A stretch of DNA of 64,000 nucleotides from positions 1 to 64,000 of the forward strand of contig NZ_JAAZWB010000044.1 of assembly GCF_012524115.1 (NCBI RefSeq), given 5' to 3'. The DNA comes from Bacillus sp. RO1 (GTDB lineage: Bacteria > Bacillota > Bacilli > Bacillales > Bacillaceae_I). The notes beneath the pieces were generated by a model. The model was not told the origin of the DNA. It made no database searches and saw nothing but the letters and a program-made list of their open reading frames with translations. Of the stretch, positions 45,178 to 53,700 are shown piece by piece. A program made the translations under genes and the position numbers. How positions within the stretch are numbered: the stretch's first letter is position 1; the number at the start of each line of letters is the position of its first letter.

Positions 45178-45972
45178 TCAACTTAACAATGCTCTGTCGT
45201 TGGTCATTGCTTGGCCGCGTATTCGCTGGAATTCAGTTAACAATCGTTCAATGGTAAGAGATTTCTTTTCTTCCTCTCCTACTTCCAGAATGATTTGCCC
45301 CTTATCCATCATAATTAAACGGTTCCCAAGATCTAAGGCCTGCTGCATGTTGTGGGTTACCATCAATGTCGTCAACCCTTTATCTGCAACAATTTCTTTT
45401 GTGATATTGGTGATCAACTCTGCACGGGATGGATCAAGAGCCGCCGTATGCTCATCTAAAAGCAGTATGTCAGGTTCTGTGAACGTTGCCATTAAAAGTG
45501 ACAATGCTTGCCTTTCCCCACCTGAAAGCAATCCAACTTTTGCGCTCAATCTATTTTCCAAACCAAGGTGCAACGTTTCCAGCACCTCTTTAAAATATGC
45601 TTTTCTCTTTTTGGTCACGCCCATTTTTAATGTGCGATTTTTATTCCGCGAAAATGCCATTGCTAAATTCTCTTCAATCGTCATCGTAGGAGCCGTTCCT
45701 GCCATTGGGTCTTGGAACACCCTTCCTATATATTTTGCCCTTTTATGTTCTGCCATAAAAGTGACATCACGCCCATCAATCTCTACTTTTCCGGTATCAG
45801 GCGTTAGCACACCAGAAATCATATTCATTAGCGTTGACTTACCGGCACCGTTACTACCGATGATGGTAACAAAGTCCCCTTGTTTCAAGGAAAGGTTGAT
45901 GGTATCAAGCGCATTTTTTTCATCTTGAGTTCCTTCATTAAAAATTTTGTTAATCTGTGTTAAGTGTAGCAC
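45178..45972 (-). CDS. ABC transporter ATP-binding protein (TrpXYZ-type)
   Basis: A 264-residue ABC ATPase: Walker A GSNGAGKSTLMN near residue 40, Q-loop FQDPMAGTA, signature LSGGERQALSLL, Walker B ILLLDEHTAALDP and H-loop VTHN. Note EHTAALD, where many ATPases have EPTA. It powers the permease encoded upstream. GTG at 45972 follows AAGGGGGATC; the gene overlaps the permease gene by 23 bp. Substrate discussed at the binding protein. Confidence 0.88.
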   Translation of the reverse strand: MLHLTQINKIFNEGTQDEKNALDTINLSLKQGDFVTIIGSNGAGKSTLMNMISGVLTPDTGKVEIDGRDVTFMAEHKRAKYIGRVFQDPMAGTAPTMTIEENLAMAFSRNKNRTLKMGVTKKRKAYFKEVLETLHLGLENRLSAKVGLLSGGERQALSLLMATFTEPDILLLDEHTAALDPSRAELITNITKEIVADKGLTTLMVTHNMQQALDLGNRLIMMDKGQIILEVGEEEKKSLTIERLLTEFQRIRGQAMTNDRALLS

Positions 45973-46972
45973 GTTGATCCCCCTTTTCATTGGCAGAATG
46001 AAGAGTTTCTAGCTTTAACAGCTTCTGTTTCTTCCGCTTTCTATCTTTATAACTCTCAATGAATTTAGGGGTGATAAGCGCCAAAATAACAATCGTTGCC
46101 GTTATGGCTTTCAAGTCACCTGTTTCTAAGAACTCCACCCTTAATGCAAGCGTCACGACAATACGATAAATGATGGCGCCACCGATAACGGCAAAAGTCG
46201 TCCATGCAATCGTTCTAGTACCGAAAATTGCTTCTCCGATAATAACAGATGCCAAGCCGATGATAATCATCCCAATCCCCATTCCGACATCTGCATACCC
46301 GCCATGCTGGGCAATCAGTGCACCAGAAAAGGCAACCATAGCATTTGAAATCCCAAGACCAAGAATAACAAGTCCACTTGTATTGGCAGAAAGGCTTCGA
46401 ATCATCCGCTTATTATCACCAGTCGCTCTGATAGCCAAGCCTATTTCTGTTTTTAAAAACAAATCTGTTAAGATTTTTATCGCGAACGTGACAATCAACA
46501 TAATGAAGATGATTCCCCATGTTCTAGGAACAAAAGCTCCTAGTCCGATAGTGGAGAATAGATTATTTAAGAATTCATCTATTCCGGTATTCCCCCACCA
46601 GGAACGGATGTTGGTGAAAAAAGTATCACTATTCAATAATGGTACATTGGACCTTCCCATTATTCGCAAATTGATAGAATAAAGAGCAATCATCATTAAA
46701 ATACCAGATAAAAGTGGATTGATTTTACCAAACGTATGTAAGGAACCGGTAATGCAGCCTGCGATAAATCCTGCAATCATTGCCACAACTGTAGCTGTGA
46801 TAGGACTATATCCGCTGACAATCATTGTTGCAGCAACTGCAGCGCCAGTTACAAAGCTACCATCTACCGTCAAATCGGGAAAATCAAGGACCCTAAAGGA
46901 AAGATATACCCCTAGGGCCATGATTGCGTAGATGATTCCCAATTCGACTGAACCAAAAATTGCTGTTATCAT
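45950..46972 (-). CDS. ABC transporter permease (TrpXYZ-type)
   Basis: A 340-residue permease with about eight to nine hydrophobic segments, of the BPD_transp_2-like (LivH-related) group used by TrpXYZ importers. Typical are YAIMALGVYLSFRVLDFPDLTVDGSF at the N-terminus and KTEIGLAIRATGDNKRMIRSLSANT in the cytoplasmic loop that contacts the ATPase. The C-terminus is basic. AAGGAGATGATTCTGAC precedes the ATG. Confidence 0.88.
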   Translation of the reverse strand: MITAIFGSVELGIIYAIMALGVYLSFRVLDFPDLTVDGSFVTGAAVAATMIVSGYSPITATVVAMIAGFIAGCITGSLHTFGKINPLLSGILMMIALYSINLRIMGRSNVPLLNSDTFFTNIRSWWGNTGIDEFLNNLFSTIGLGAFVPRTWGIIFIMLIVTFAIKILTDLFLKTEIGLAIRATGDNKRMIRSLSANTSGLVILGLGISNAMVAFSGALIAQHGGYADVGMGIGMIIIGLASVIIGEAIFGTRTIAWTTFAVIGGAIIYRIVVTLALRVEFLETGDLKAITATIVILALITPKFIESYKDRKRKKQKLLKLETLHSANEKGDQRATLNTD

Positions 46973-47005
46973 GTCAGAATCATCTCCTTGTTGTCTTAAA
47001 AGTTC

Positions 47006-48004
47006 TTATTTTTTATCGTAGAACTCTGCAAATTCAGTCCAAGCATCTTTCACTTCCAAGCCTTGAGCTTCTGCAGCGTCTGTGTTAATAGTTAATTTCA
47101 AGCTTTGAGGGTAAGATACTGGAATTTCAGAAGGATCTTTTTCCCCTTTAAGAACTTGAACAGCCATTAAGCCTGTCTCATAACCTAAGTCATAATAGTT
47201 AAATCCACTTGCTGCCACTGCTCCTGCTTCCATCGAATCAAGATCTCCTGCAAACAAAGGAATCTTTTCATTCGTTGCAACTGTAATAAGTGATTGAATA
47301 GCTGAAACAACCGTGTTGTCTGTTGGCATATAGATAGCATCTACTCTTCCAATTAAAGATTCAGCAGCCTGCTGAACTTCTGCAGATGTAGAAACAGAAG
47401 CTTCTACTAGAGTTCCGCCTTTTTCCTCAACAAGACTTTTTACTGTTTCGACCTGAACAACAGAGTTTTGCTCCCCGGTATTATAGATAACACCAATATT
47501 TTTCGCACCAAGCTCGTCTACCATGAAATTGATAGTAGTGGCAATAGCATCAGGATGTGTATCTGAAGTACCTGTAATGTTATCCCCTGGTTTTTCGAAG
47601 GACTCTACCAACTGGGCACCAACAGGATCAGTTACAGATGTAAAAATGATTGGAATATCTTTTGTCGCCTGTAAAGCACTTTGCGCACTTGGAGTGGAGT
47701 TAGCAAAAATCATATCCACTTCATCTGCAACAAATTTGTCTGCAATAGGCTTGTTATTATTTGGATCTCCTTGGGCATTTTGAACATCATATTTAACATT
47801 CTCGCCTTCTTTATAGCCATTGTCTTCTAATGCCTTCTTAAATCCTTCGAATGCTGCATCCAAAGAAGGGTGTTCAGCAATTTGGGTTACCCCAACAACT
47901 ACTTGATCCTTTGCATCTCCGCTAGTTGAATCGGAGCTACAGCCGACTAGTAGGGCTGCGCATGCCATGCTTGCCAAAATAGATTTCATCTTAAACTTTT
48001 TCAT
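47006..48004 (-). CDS. ABC transporter substrate-binding lipoprotein (TrpX-type)
   Basis: A 332-residue lipoprotein with lipobox LVGCSSD (Cys near residue 22) and an ABC_sub_bind (PF04392-type) domain: VGVTQIAEHPSLDAAFEGF, PIADKFVADEVDMIFANSTPSAQ, PIIFTSVTDPVGAQLV, GVIYNTGEQNS, YMPTDNTVVSA. Related systems in streptococci are under tryptophan control and import aromatic amino acids. Here it lies between the tyrosine and phenylacetate blocks, which fits uptake of Tyr, Phe or Trp. First gene of a three-gene operon; a perfect cre-like site lies about 50 bp upstream. Confidence 0.85.
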   Translation of the reverse strand: MKKFKMKSILASMACAALLVGCSSDSTSGDAKDQVVVGVTQIAEHPSLDAAFEGFKKALEDNGYKEGENVKYDVQNAQGDPNNNKPIADKFVADEVDMIFANSTPSAQSALQATKDIPIIFTSVTDPVGAQLVESFEKPGDNITGTSDTHPDAIATTINFMVDELGAKNIGVIYNTGEQNSVVQVETVKSLVEEKGGTLVEASVSTSAEVQQAAESLIGRVDAIYMPTDNTVVSAIQSLITVATNEKIPLFAGDLDSMEAGAVAASGFNYYDLGYETGLMAVQVLKGEKDPSEIPVSYPQSLKLTINTDAAEAQGLEVKDAWTEFAEFYDKK

Positions 48005-48029
48005 CCTTATCCCCCTTATATATGTTTAT

Positions 48030-48055
48030 AAGCTACATATAATTATGTAAGCTTT
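48030..48055. promoter_or_regulatory. Inverted repeat upstream of the importer operon
   Basis: AAGCTACAT and ATGTAAGCTT form a near-perfect inverted repeat with a ~6-nt centre, between the cre-like site and the start codon. It may be an operator or an mRNA stem in the leader. Confidence 0.4.
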
Positions 48056-48069
48056 TGAAACCGTTTACA
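48056..48069. promoter_or_regulatory. CcpA cre-like site
   Basis: TGAAACCGTTTACA fits the consensus TGWAANCGNTNWCA at every position. It lies upstream of the TrpX-type gene and suggests carbon catabolite control of the importer. Confidence 0.7.
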
Positions 48070-48230
48070 TATGCTGATATCTATGATGGGCAAATCGTTA
48101 TTCGTTTTTTCAACGTTATATTAACACCAATAAACAAATAGTGTCAATATATTCGAAAAATTTAAATAAATTTATTATTTTACAATAAATACGCCATTTT
48201 TCCCTAAAACCCTTTTTCTTTTTTTAAATT

Positions 48231-48266
48231 AATAAAAGAAACCTCTGAATGGATAAGAGGTTTCTT
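48231..48266 (-). terminator. Terminator of the nitronate monooxygenase gene
   Basis: AAGAAACCTC and GAGGTTTCTT pair around a 10-nt loop, followed on the minus strand by TTTTATT. Between it and the importer promoter (48070-48230) is AT-rich DNA with nothing else seen. Confidence 0.85.
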
Positions 48267-48270
48267 GACA

Positions 48271-49218
48271 TTATAATTTGGCAACTGCTTTATGAAGTTG
48301 CTTTCTTGCTTCCGTCACCATCTGTTCAAATAGTTCACTAACAGTTGGTATGGTTTTAATGATACTTGATATTTGACCACCATTGATAAAACCTTGTTCC
48401 AGCTCTCCCTCTACTGCGCCTTTGATATGGTGATCTTCCGTGGTCAGCAAATTAAACTCTTCAAGCGTTATCCCTTCTGTCTCTTTTTTTAGAAGTAACT
48501 CAGCATATGGAGTACGGAGGACCCTTCTAACTCTCCCGACTGTTCTGCCAACAACGACAGTGCCCTGATCATCAGCCGCTAGGATGGAGTTCTTATAATG
48601 ATTATGGAACGGTGCTTCTTTTGTTGCAATCAGTCTTGTCCCCATCTGTACTCCAGAGGCACCAAGGGCCAAAGCTGCAGCAAGCCCTTTTCCATCCCCG
48701 ATTCCCCCTGCGGCTACAACAGGAATGGATACAGCCTCTACCACCTGTGGAATCAAGGTCATAGTGGTTGTTTCTAGATTTGAATTTATGCCAGCAGCTT
48801 CATATCCTTCTGCCACAATAATATCAGCGTCAGCATTTTCTGCTTTCATTGCCTGTTTAGGTGAAGCAACCACACATATGACCGTTACGCCATGTTCTTT
48901 TAGCTTAGGAATGTAAGGAGCCGGGTTCCCTGCTGAAAGAGAGACCACCGGTACCTCGTGCTTAATAATCAGTTTCAGAACCTCTTTTGTGTAAGGAGAA
49001 ACAGACAATGCGACATTCACTGCAAATGGTTTATCGGTAAGTTTTTTCGTTTGTTTGATGATTTCATCCACTTCTTCGGGCTTCATCGTTCCTGCCCCTA
49101 TTGTACCAAGACCTCCTGCGTTGGAGACTGCGGCAGTTAATGGCGCATTACTGATGTTTCCCATTCCACCTTGAATGATCGGAAAGTTTATATTGAGAAT
49201 TTCTTGTAGTTTATTCAT
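48271..49218 (-). CDS. Nitronate monooxygenase / FabK-like FMN enzyme
   Basis: A 315-residue TIM-barrel FMN enzyme of the NMO (2-nitropropane dioxygenase)/FabK family: FPIIQGGMGNISNAPLTAAVSNAGGLGTIGAG at the start, IVAEGYEAAGINS in the middle, and VVAAGGIGDGKGLAAALALGASGVQMGTRL for phosphate binding. The motif EGYEAAG replaces the EGxEAGGH with catalytic His usual for nitronate monooxygenases, so a different reaction is possible. GAGGGGTGAATTAATTG precedes the ATG. Divergent from the carbonic-anhydrase-like gene. Confidence 0.82.
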   Translation of the reverse strand: MNKLQEILNINFPIIQGGMGNISNAPLTAAVSNAGGLGTIGAGTMKPEEVDEIIKQTKKLTDKPFAVNVALSVSPYTKEVLKLIIKHEVPVVSLSAGNPAPYIPKLKEHGVTVICVVASPKQAMKAENADADIIVAEGYEAAGINSNLETTTMTLIPQVVEAVSIPVVAAGGIGDGKGLAAALALGASGVQMGTRLIATKEAPFHNHYKNSILAADDQGTVVVGRTVGRVRRVLRTPYAELLLKKETEGITLEEFNLLTTEDHHIKGAVEGELEQGFINGGQISSIIKTIPTVSELFEQMVTEARKQLHKAVAKL

Positions 49219-49297
49219 CAATTAATTCACCCCTCGTAAAAATAATGTTATACTAATTTTAATATTTAGACAATAATAATTAGGGAGTGAATGATGA

Positions 49298-49813
49298 ATG
49301 ATTTATCCTTTTGGCGGGAAGAAACCTCAACTTCATGATTCAGTATTTGTAGCACCTGGCGCACGGATTATTGGTGACGTAACGATTGGGGAAGAATCGA
49401 CAGTTTGGTTTAACGCGGTTCTTCGGGGTGATGAAGGACCAATAACAATTGGGAAAAGATGCAGCATCCAGGATAATGTAACTGGGCATTTATACGAAGG
49501 ATTCCCATTAGTGGTGGAGGATGAGGTAACAGTAGGTCACACTGCCATTCTTCATGGCTGTACAATTAGAAAACGATGCATTGTAGGCATGGGTTCTACG
49601 ATTTTGGATGGTGCTGATATTGGTGAAGAAAGTATCATTGGTGCCAATACTTTGATTCCTTCCGGTAAAAAGATTCCACCACGTTCATTGGTTGTTGGGT
49701 CCCCCGGTAAGGTTATTCGTGAATTAACTGACAGGGATTTGGAGCTAATTCAGCTATCCATTGATACATATGTGCAAAAAGGGAAAGATTATCAGAAGGA
49801 ATTAGGAGATTAA
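49298..49813 (+). CDS. Gamma-carbonic anhydrase-like hexapeptide protein (PaaY/YtoA-like)
   Basis: A 171-residue left-handed beta-helix protein. Hexapeptide repeats run from about residue 12 to 130, with a short C-terminal helix. Zinc-ligand positions are kept as His in QDNVTGHLY and two His in VGHTAILHG. Members include gamma-carbonic anhydrases, YtoA of bacilli, and PaaY, a thioesterase of phenylacetate clusters. Its location just outside the paa cluster allows a PaaY-like role, but the sequence does not decide. GGGAGTG precedes the ATG. Confidence 0.85.
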   Translation: MIYPFGGKKPQLHDSVFVAPGARIIGDVTIGEESTVWFNAVLRGDEGPITIGKRCSIQDNVTGHLYEGFPLVVEDEVTVGHTAILHGCTIRKRCIVGMGSTILDGADIGEESIIGANTLIPSGKKIPPRSLVVGSPGKVIRELTDRDLELIQLSIDTYVQKGKDYQKELGD

Positions 49814-49831
49814 TAGACGTAAGTTGCGTGC

Positions 49832-49867
49832 GGAACCGGGCTAGGTAGATTGCTCGGTTTTTTTGTT
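49832..49867 (+). terminator. Terminator of the hexapeptide protein gene
   Basis: AACCGGGC and GCTCGGTT around a 10-nt loop, followed by TTTTTTTG. Confidence 0.85.
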
Positions 49868-49904
49868 TGTGGAAAAATCATTTGGGTAATTTTTGATCGT
49901 CGTG

Positions 49905-50249
49905 TTGAAGACTTCAGTGACGAGAAAATAGGAGCAGAGAGGTCCTCATGGGCGTGATGAGGACCTCGGTGACGAGAAAATAGGAGTTGAGAGGTTCTCA
50001 TGGGCGTGATGAGGACCTCAGTGTCGAGAAAATAGGAGTAGAGAGGTACTCATGAGCGTGATGAGGATCTCGATGTCAAGAAAATAGGAGTAGAGAGGTA
50101 CTCATGAGCGTGATGAGGATCTCGGTGACGAGAAAATAGGAGTAGAGAAGTCCTCATGAGCGTGATGAGGACCTCGGTGACGAGAAAATCATGCATGGAC
50201 GTCCATGAGGACCTCAGTGATGAAAAAAATGAGTAGAGAGGTCTTCATT
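49905..50249 (+). repeat. 52-bp hairpin repeat array D (7 units, inverted)
   Basis: Same family as the other arrays but reverse-complemented: units read GATGAGGACCTCGGTGACG, AGAAAATAGGAGTAGAGAGG, then TCCTCATGGGCGT. Six units are near full length and one (about 50165-50204) is shortened with a foreign CATGCATGGACGTC. The array follows the terminator of the + strand hexapeptide gene, so its polarity relative to that gene is the same as in arrays A, B, C and E. The remaining 50250-50477 is AT-rich with no signal I can name. Confidence 0.93.
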
Positions 50250-50477
50250 ATGCTTTTTGATTTGATTGATATTTGATGAAATTATTTTATTGATACTGTC
50301 TTTTTGGATTTAGTTGACTAGCTTCTACAATTTTATGATGATCTTCTACTTTAATATATGAAACTTTTACACTTTATTAAGAACCTTCTACACTTTTCGG
50401 CCCACCTTATACCTTCCAACAAAAATCGACACAGCCTATATGTATCATAATAATGTTATGTAAACTCAAACTAAACG

Positions 50478-50514
50478 AAAACAAAGCACTTCCACCCTCT
50501 AAAGTGGAAATGCT
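50478..50514 (-). terminator. Terminator of paaX
   Basis: On the minus strand AGCATTTCCAC and GTGGAAGTGCT pair around a ~9-nt loop, followed by TTGTTTTCG. Confidence 0.75.
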
Positions 50515-50517
50515 CCA

Positions 50518-51393
50518 TCACTCCATAATATAAGGATGATTCATCACATCATACTTCTTATCCTTCAATTCCAGCTCATTTCCATCCTCAAAGACTTCTT
50601 CAAAAAAGCGGGAAGCAGGCTCTGCCAATTCTTTATAATACTCACTAAATAAAGATGCGGCATGACTGCCTAGCCACATATCTGGTAACAGCTCTTCTGG
50701 CAGTCCCGGATCAACGAACAAAAACTTTCTGTATTCATGTACAAGCTTGGTACGCTCCACGAAACATTCTGCGTCTGTCATCTGGCCTTTCCCTATCTTA
50801 TTCTTATCGATAATGTATTTCTGGCTGTATTCTTGAATAAATTGTTGATATCTGCCATTAATCTCATTAAGATCCCAGCTTTTCATGACAAGTCGTTCAT
50901 TTTCATATGGCCCATGATATTCAGAAATGAAAAAGTCTACATACTCTTCTATTTCGTATTTTGCAATAAGGTCGTGTACCTGTTTTTCTAATGAGTTGGG
51001 CGAAATCCAGCAGCTGTTGGATAATGTCCCAAATCCACTCCAGACTAACTCTTTACGTAGCTCGTCCCGAACACTTCTAATTTCTTCTGGTATAGTATAC
51101 ATGAGCATTCGCCATTTCCCATCCCAGCTATCCGTCTTCAGCTTAAAAATACGTTTCGCCGCTTCGTCAATTCTTTTTACGCCGCGTTCTGTTAAAAAAT
51201 AATAACTTTTGTTTCCCTTTTTCTCCGCTTGGACCCATCCCTGTTTATTCATACGCGATATCGCTGCACGTACCGCTTGATCATTATGACCAAATTCATT
51301 TAATAATTTGATTAAGCTTCCAATCCAAATTTTATTCCCATAATGTCTAACATAGTCACCATATAAAGTAAAAATCATTGATCTTGTATTCAT
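50518..51393 (-). CDS. paaX: PaaX family transcriptional repressor
   Basis: A 291-residue regulator with an N-terminal winged helix (MIFTLYGDYVRHYGNKIWIG..., then AVRAAISRMNKQGW) and the PaaX-specific middle and C-terminal domains (DSWDGKWRMLMYTIPEE, WISPNSLE, FLFVDPGLPEELLPDMWLGSHAA). PaaX represses phenylacetate genes and is released by phenylacetyl-CoA. It is encoded downstream of paaJ on the same strand. ATG at 51393 is preceded by AAAGAGG at nine bases. Confidence 0.93.
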   Translation of the reverse strand: MNTRSMIFTLYGDYVRHYGNKIWIGSLIKLLNEFGHNDQAVRAAISRMNKQGWVQAEKKGNKSYYFLTERGVKRIDEAAKRIFKLKTDSWDGKWRMLMYTIPEEIRSVRDELRKELVWSGFGTLSNSCWISPNSLEKQVHDLIAKYEIEEYVDFFISEYHGPYENERLVMKSWDLNEINGRYQQFIQEYSQKYIIDKNKIGKGQMTDAECFVERTKLVHEYRKFLFVDPGLPEELLPDMWLGSHAASLFSEYYKELAEPASRFFEEVFEDGNELELKDKKYDVMNHPYIME

Positions 51394-51459
51394 TTCCTGC
51401 ATCCTCTTTCTACCACATAAGATAAATCGCTATATTACAGTAATTTTATTTTAACAGAG

Positions 51460-51471
51460 TAACGCGTTATA
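51460..51471. promoter_or_regulatory. Palindromic CGTTATA-type site before paaX
   Basis: TAACGCGTTA is a perfect palindrome overlapping CGTTATA, the conserved heptamer of the operator-like sites at paaA, paaK and the pdh operon. It lies 67 bp before the paaX start and may mediate autoregulation. Confidence 0.4.
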
Positions 51472-51540
51472 GAAAAGATGGAAATGGAAAACGCACCCAC
51501 ACATCTAAATGCACCTCAAAGAACCATAGAGCGTTATGCC

Positions 51541-52752
51541 CTACGATTCTTGTGGTCTCTCAATTATCGTCGCAATTCCCTGACCAACCCCTACACACAT
51601 CGTTGCAAGACCGTATCGCACACCCCGTTTGTTCATTTCATGCACAAGCGTAGTTAGAATCCTTGCCCCGCTGGCACCAAGAGGATGGCCAAACGCAATT
51701 GCCCCCCCGTTAACATTGACTCTGCTAGGGTCTAATTCCAGTTGGCGCATACATTCCAGCGATTGGGATGCAAATGCTTCATTTAACTCAATGAGGTCCA
51801 TATCTTCGACAGACAATCCTGCCCGCCCAAGAGCTTTTCTGGTAGCATAAATCGGTCCGATTCCCATAATGGATGGTGTAAGACCTGCAGCGGCCGACGT
51901 GACATACCTCGCTAACGGCTTTAAGCCAAGCTCTTTCGCTTTTTCTGCACTCATCAAAAGCAGTGCCGATGCGCCGTCATTCACACCGGACGCATTGCCG
52001 GCAGTGATTGTCGTACCTTCGCCAAAAATAGGTTTCAAGTTGCTCAGTTTCTCCAAAGTTGTCTCAGGACGAGGATGCTCATCGCACTCAACAATTGTTT
52101 CTTTACCTTTTCTATCCACAATCGTGACTGGTACCATCTCTTCTTTGAAACGGTCGGATTCCATTGCTACTTTGGCTTTTTGCTGGCTTTCATAGGCAAA
52201 TGCGTCTTGATCCTCACGGGAAACGGAGAATTCTTTTGCCACGTTTTCTGCCGTTTGCGGCATCGTGTCCACTCCGTACATCTTTTCAAGCTTTCTGTTT
52301 GTAAATCTCCAGCCGATAGTGGTATCCATGAGTTCCATATTACCACGGGGGTAGTCCATTTCTGGCTTTGCCATGACAAAAGGTGCCCTTGTCATGCTCT
52401 CGGTCCCTCCGGCGATGAAAATGTCTCCTTCTCCTACCATAATGGCACGTGCCGCATAATTTACCGCATCAAGACCCGATCCGCATAAACGGTTAATCGT
52501 GGTGCCGGCCACTTCTACCGGAAGACCAGCCAATAGAGCACTCATCCTTGCGACATTGCGGTTATCTTCTCCCGCTTGATTGGCATTGCCGAACACGACT
52601 TCTTCTATTTCATTGACCGGCACATTCGGGTTTCTTTCTACAAGTGCTTTAATTACAATCGCCCCAAGGTCATCCGGTCGGACAGCCTTTAAAGCGCCTT
52701 TATACCTTCCAATCGGTGTTCTGCAAGCATCTACTATTACAACTTCCTTCAT
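51541..52752 (-). CDS. paaJ: Thiolase (3-oxoadipyl-CoA / 3-oxo-didehydrosuberyl-CoA type)
   Basis: A 403-residue thiolase. The nucleophilic Cys is in NRLCGSGLDAVNYAA near residue 90, the His in FGHPLGASGAR, and the second Cys in TMCVGVGQG. PaaJ cleaves the ring-derived oxoacyl-CoA at two steps of the phenylacetate route, giving acetyl-CoA and finally succinyl-CoA. The PaaJ/PcaF-like features and the position in the operon support this over a plain acetoacetyl-CoA thiolase. Last catabolic gene before paaX. Confidence 0.9.
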   Translation of the reverse strand: MKEVVIVDACRTPIGRYKGALKAVRPDDLGAIVIKALVERNPNVPVNEIEEVVFGNANQAGEDNRNVARMSALLAGLPVEVAGTTINRLCGSGLDAVNYAARAIMVGEGDIFIAGGTESMTRAPFVMAKPEMDYPRGNMELMDTTIGWRFTNRKLEKMYGVDTMPQTAENVAKEFSVSREDQDAFAYESQQKAKVAMESDRFKEEMVPVTIVDRKGKETIVECDEHPRPETTLEKLSNLKPIFGEGTTITAGNASGVNDGASALLLMSAEKAKELGLKPLARYVTSAAAGLTPSIMGIGPIYATRKALGRAGLSVEDMDLIELNEAFASQSLECMRQLELDPSRVNVNGGAIAFGHPLGASGARILTTLVHEMNKRGVRYGLATMCVGVGQGIATIIERPQES

Positions 52753-52773
52753 TTTCTACGCCCCTCTCGTTGT

Positions 52774-53619
52774 TTATTGGTACTCATAAACTCCTTTTCC
52801 ACTTTTCCTGCCCAATCTTCCGGCTTTCACATACTTTTCCAGTAGAGGCGCCGGGCGATACTTTTCGCCTAACTTTTCATGAAGATATTTCAGGTTATTC
52901 AGGCGTGTATCCAATCCTACCAGGTCTCCAAGTTCGAATGGACCCATCGGATAATTGAGTCCAAGTTTGATTGCTTTATCAATCTCTTCTGGTGTTCCTA
53001 CCCCTTCTTGCAACATATAAAAGGCTTCATTCCCGACAAGGGCACTGATTCTGCTTGTCACAAAGCCAGGAAACTCATTTACAACAACCGTTTCTTTCCC
53101 CATTTTTTCTGCTGTAGCACGAATAAATTCTGCCGTTTCATCGCTTGTTTCCAAACCACGGACAATTTCTACCAGTTTCATTTTATGTACGGGGTTGAAA
53201 AAGTGCATCGCGATTACTTTTTCTGGTCGCGATGTGAAACTACCTATTTCAGTTGGACTCATCGTAGAGGTATTGGAAGCAAAATAACAATGTGCAGGAG
53301 CTACCTTGTCTATTTTTTCATAAACGGATTTTTTGATTTCCATGTTTTCGGGTACTGCTTCTATAATAAGACTGGCTTCCTTCACGGCTTCCTCAAGTTC
53401 AGTAGAATAAAATAGACCATCTCTTAATTCCCCTGCTGCTTGCTCTGTTAATTTCCCTTTTTCCAACCCTTTAGAGATGATGACCTCGATTTCTTTTCTA
53501 GCTCCTGCAAGTTGTTCTTCTTTTACATCGATCAACGTTGTTTGGTACCCGCCTAGCGCGCTTACATATGCAATTCCACGCCCCATAACTCCTGAACCGA
53601 TGACCACTACTTTTTCCAT
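52774..53619 (-). CDS. paaH: 3-hydroxyacyl-CoA dehydrogenase
   Basis: A 281-residue enzyme: Rossmann motif GSGVMGRGIAYVSALGG at the N-terminus, SNTSTMSPTEIGSF, catalytic His/Glu in HFFNPVHKMKLVEIVRG, and the C-terminal NYPMGPFELGDLVGLD. In the paa route PaaH oxidises 3-hydroxyadipyl-CoA. AAGGAGGAGAG precedes the ATG. A terminator-like hairpin lies between the ALDH gene and this one, so part of its expression may be uncoupled. Confidence 0.9.
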   Translation of the reverse strand: MEKVVVIGSGVMGRGIAYVSALGGYQTTLIDVKEEQLAGARKEIEVIISKGLEKGKLTEQAAGELRDGLFYSTELEEAVKEASLIIEAVPENMEIKKSVYEKIDKVAPAHCYFASNTSTMSPTEIGSFTSRPEKVIAMHFFNPVHKMKLVEIVRGLETSDETAEFIRATAEKMGKETVVVNEFPGFVTSRISALVGNEAFYMLQEGVGTPEEIDKAIKLGLNYPMGPFELGDLVGLDTRLNNLKYLHEKLGEKYRPAPLLEKYVKAGRLGRKSGKGVYEYQ

Positions 53620-53645
53620 GTAGACTCTCCTCCTTCATCATGCTG

Positions 53646-53678
53646 TAAAAAAAGCAAAGAGGACCATGCCCCTTTGCT
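53646..53678 (-). terminator. Terminator inside the paa operon (after the ALDH gene)
   Basis: AGCAAAG and CTTTGCT pair with partial inner pairing, followed on the minus strand by TTTTTTT. It would reduce read-through into paaH and paaJ. Confidence 0.7.
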
Positions 53679-53700
53679 CCAGAATGAAAATATATTCTAT

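Noticed and set aside
48005-48270. T-box or tryptophan attenuator before the TrpX-type gene
   Set aside because: No specifier loop, T-box sequence or tandem terminator/antiterminator found; only a cre-like site and a small inverted repeat.
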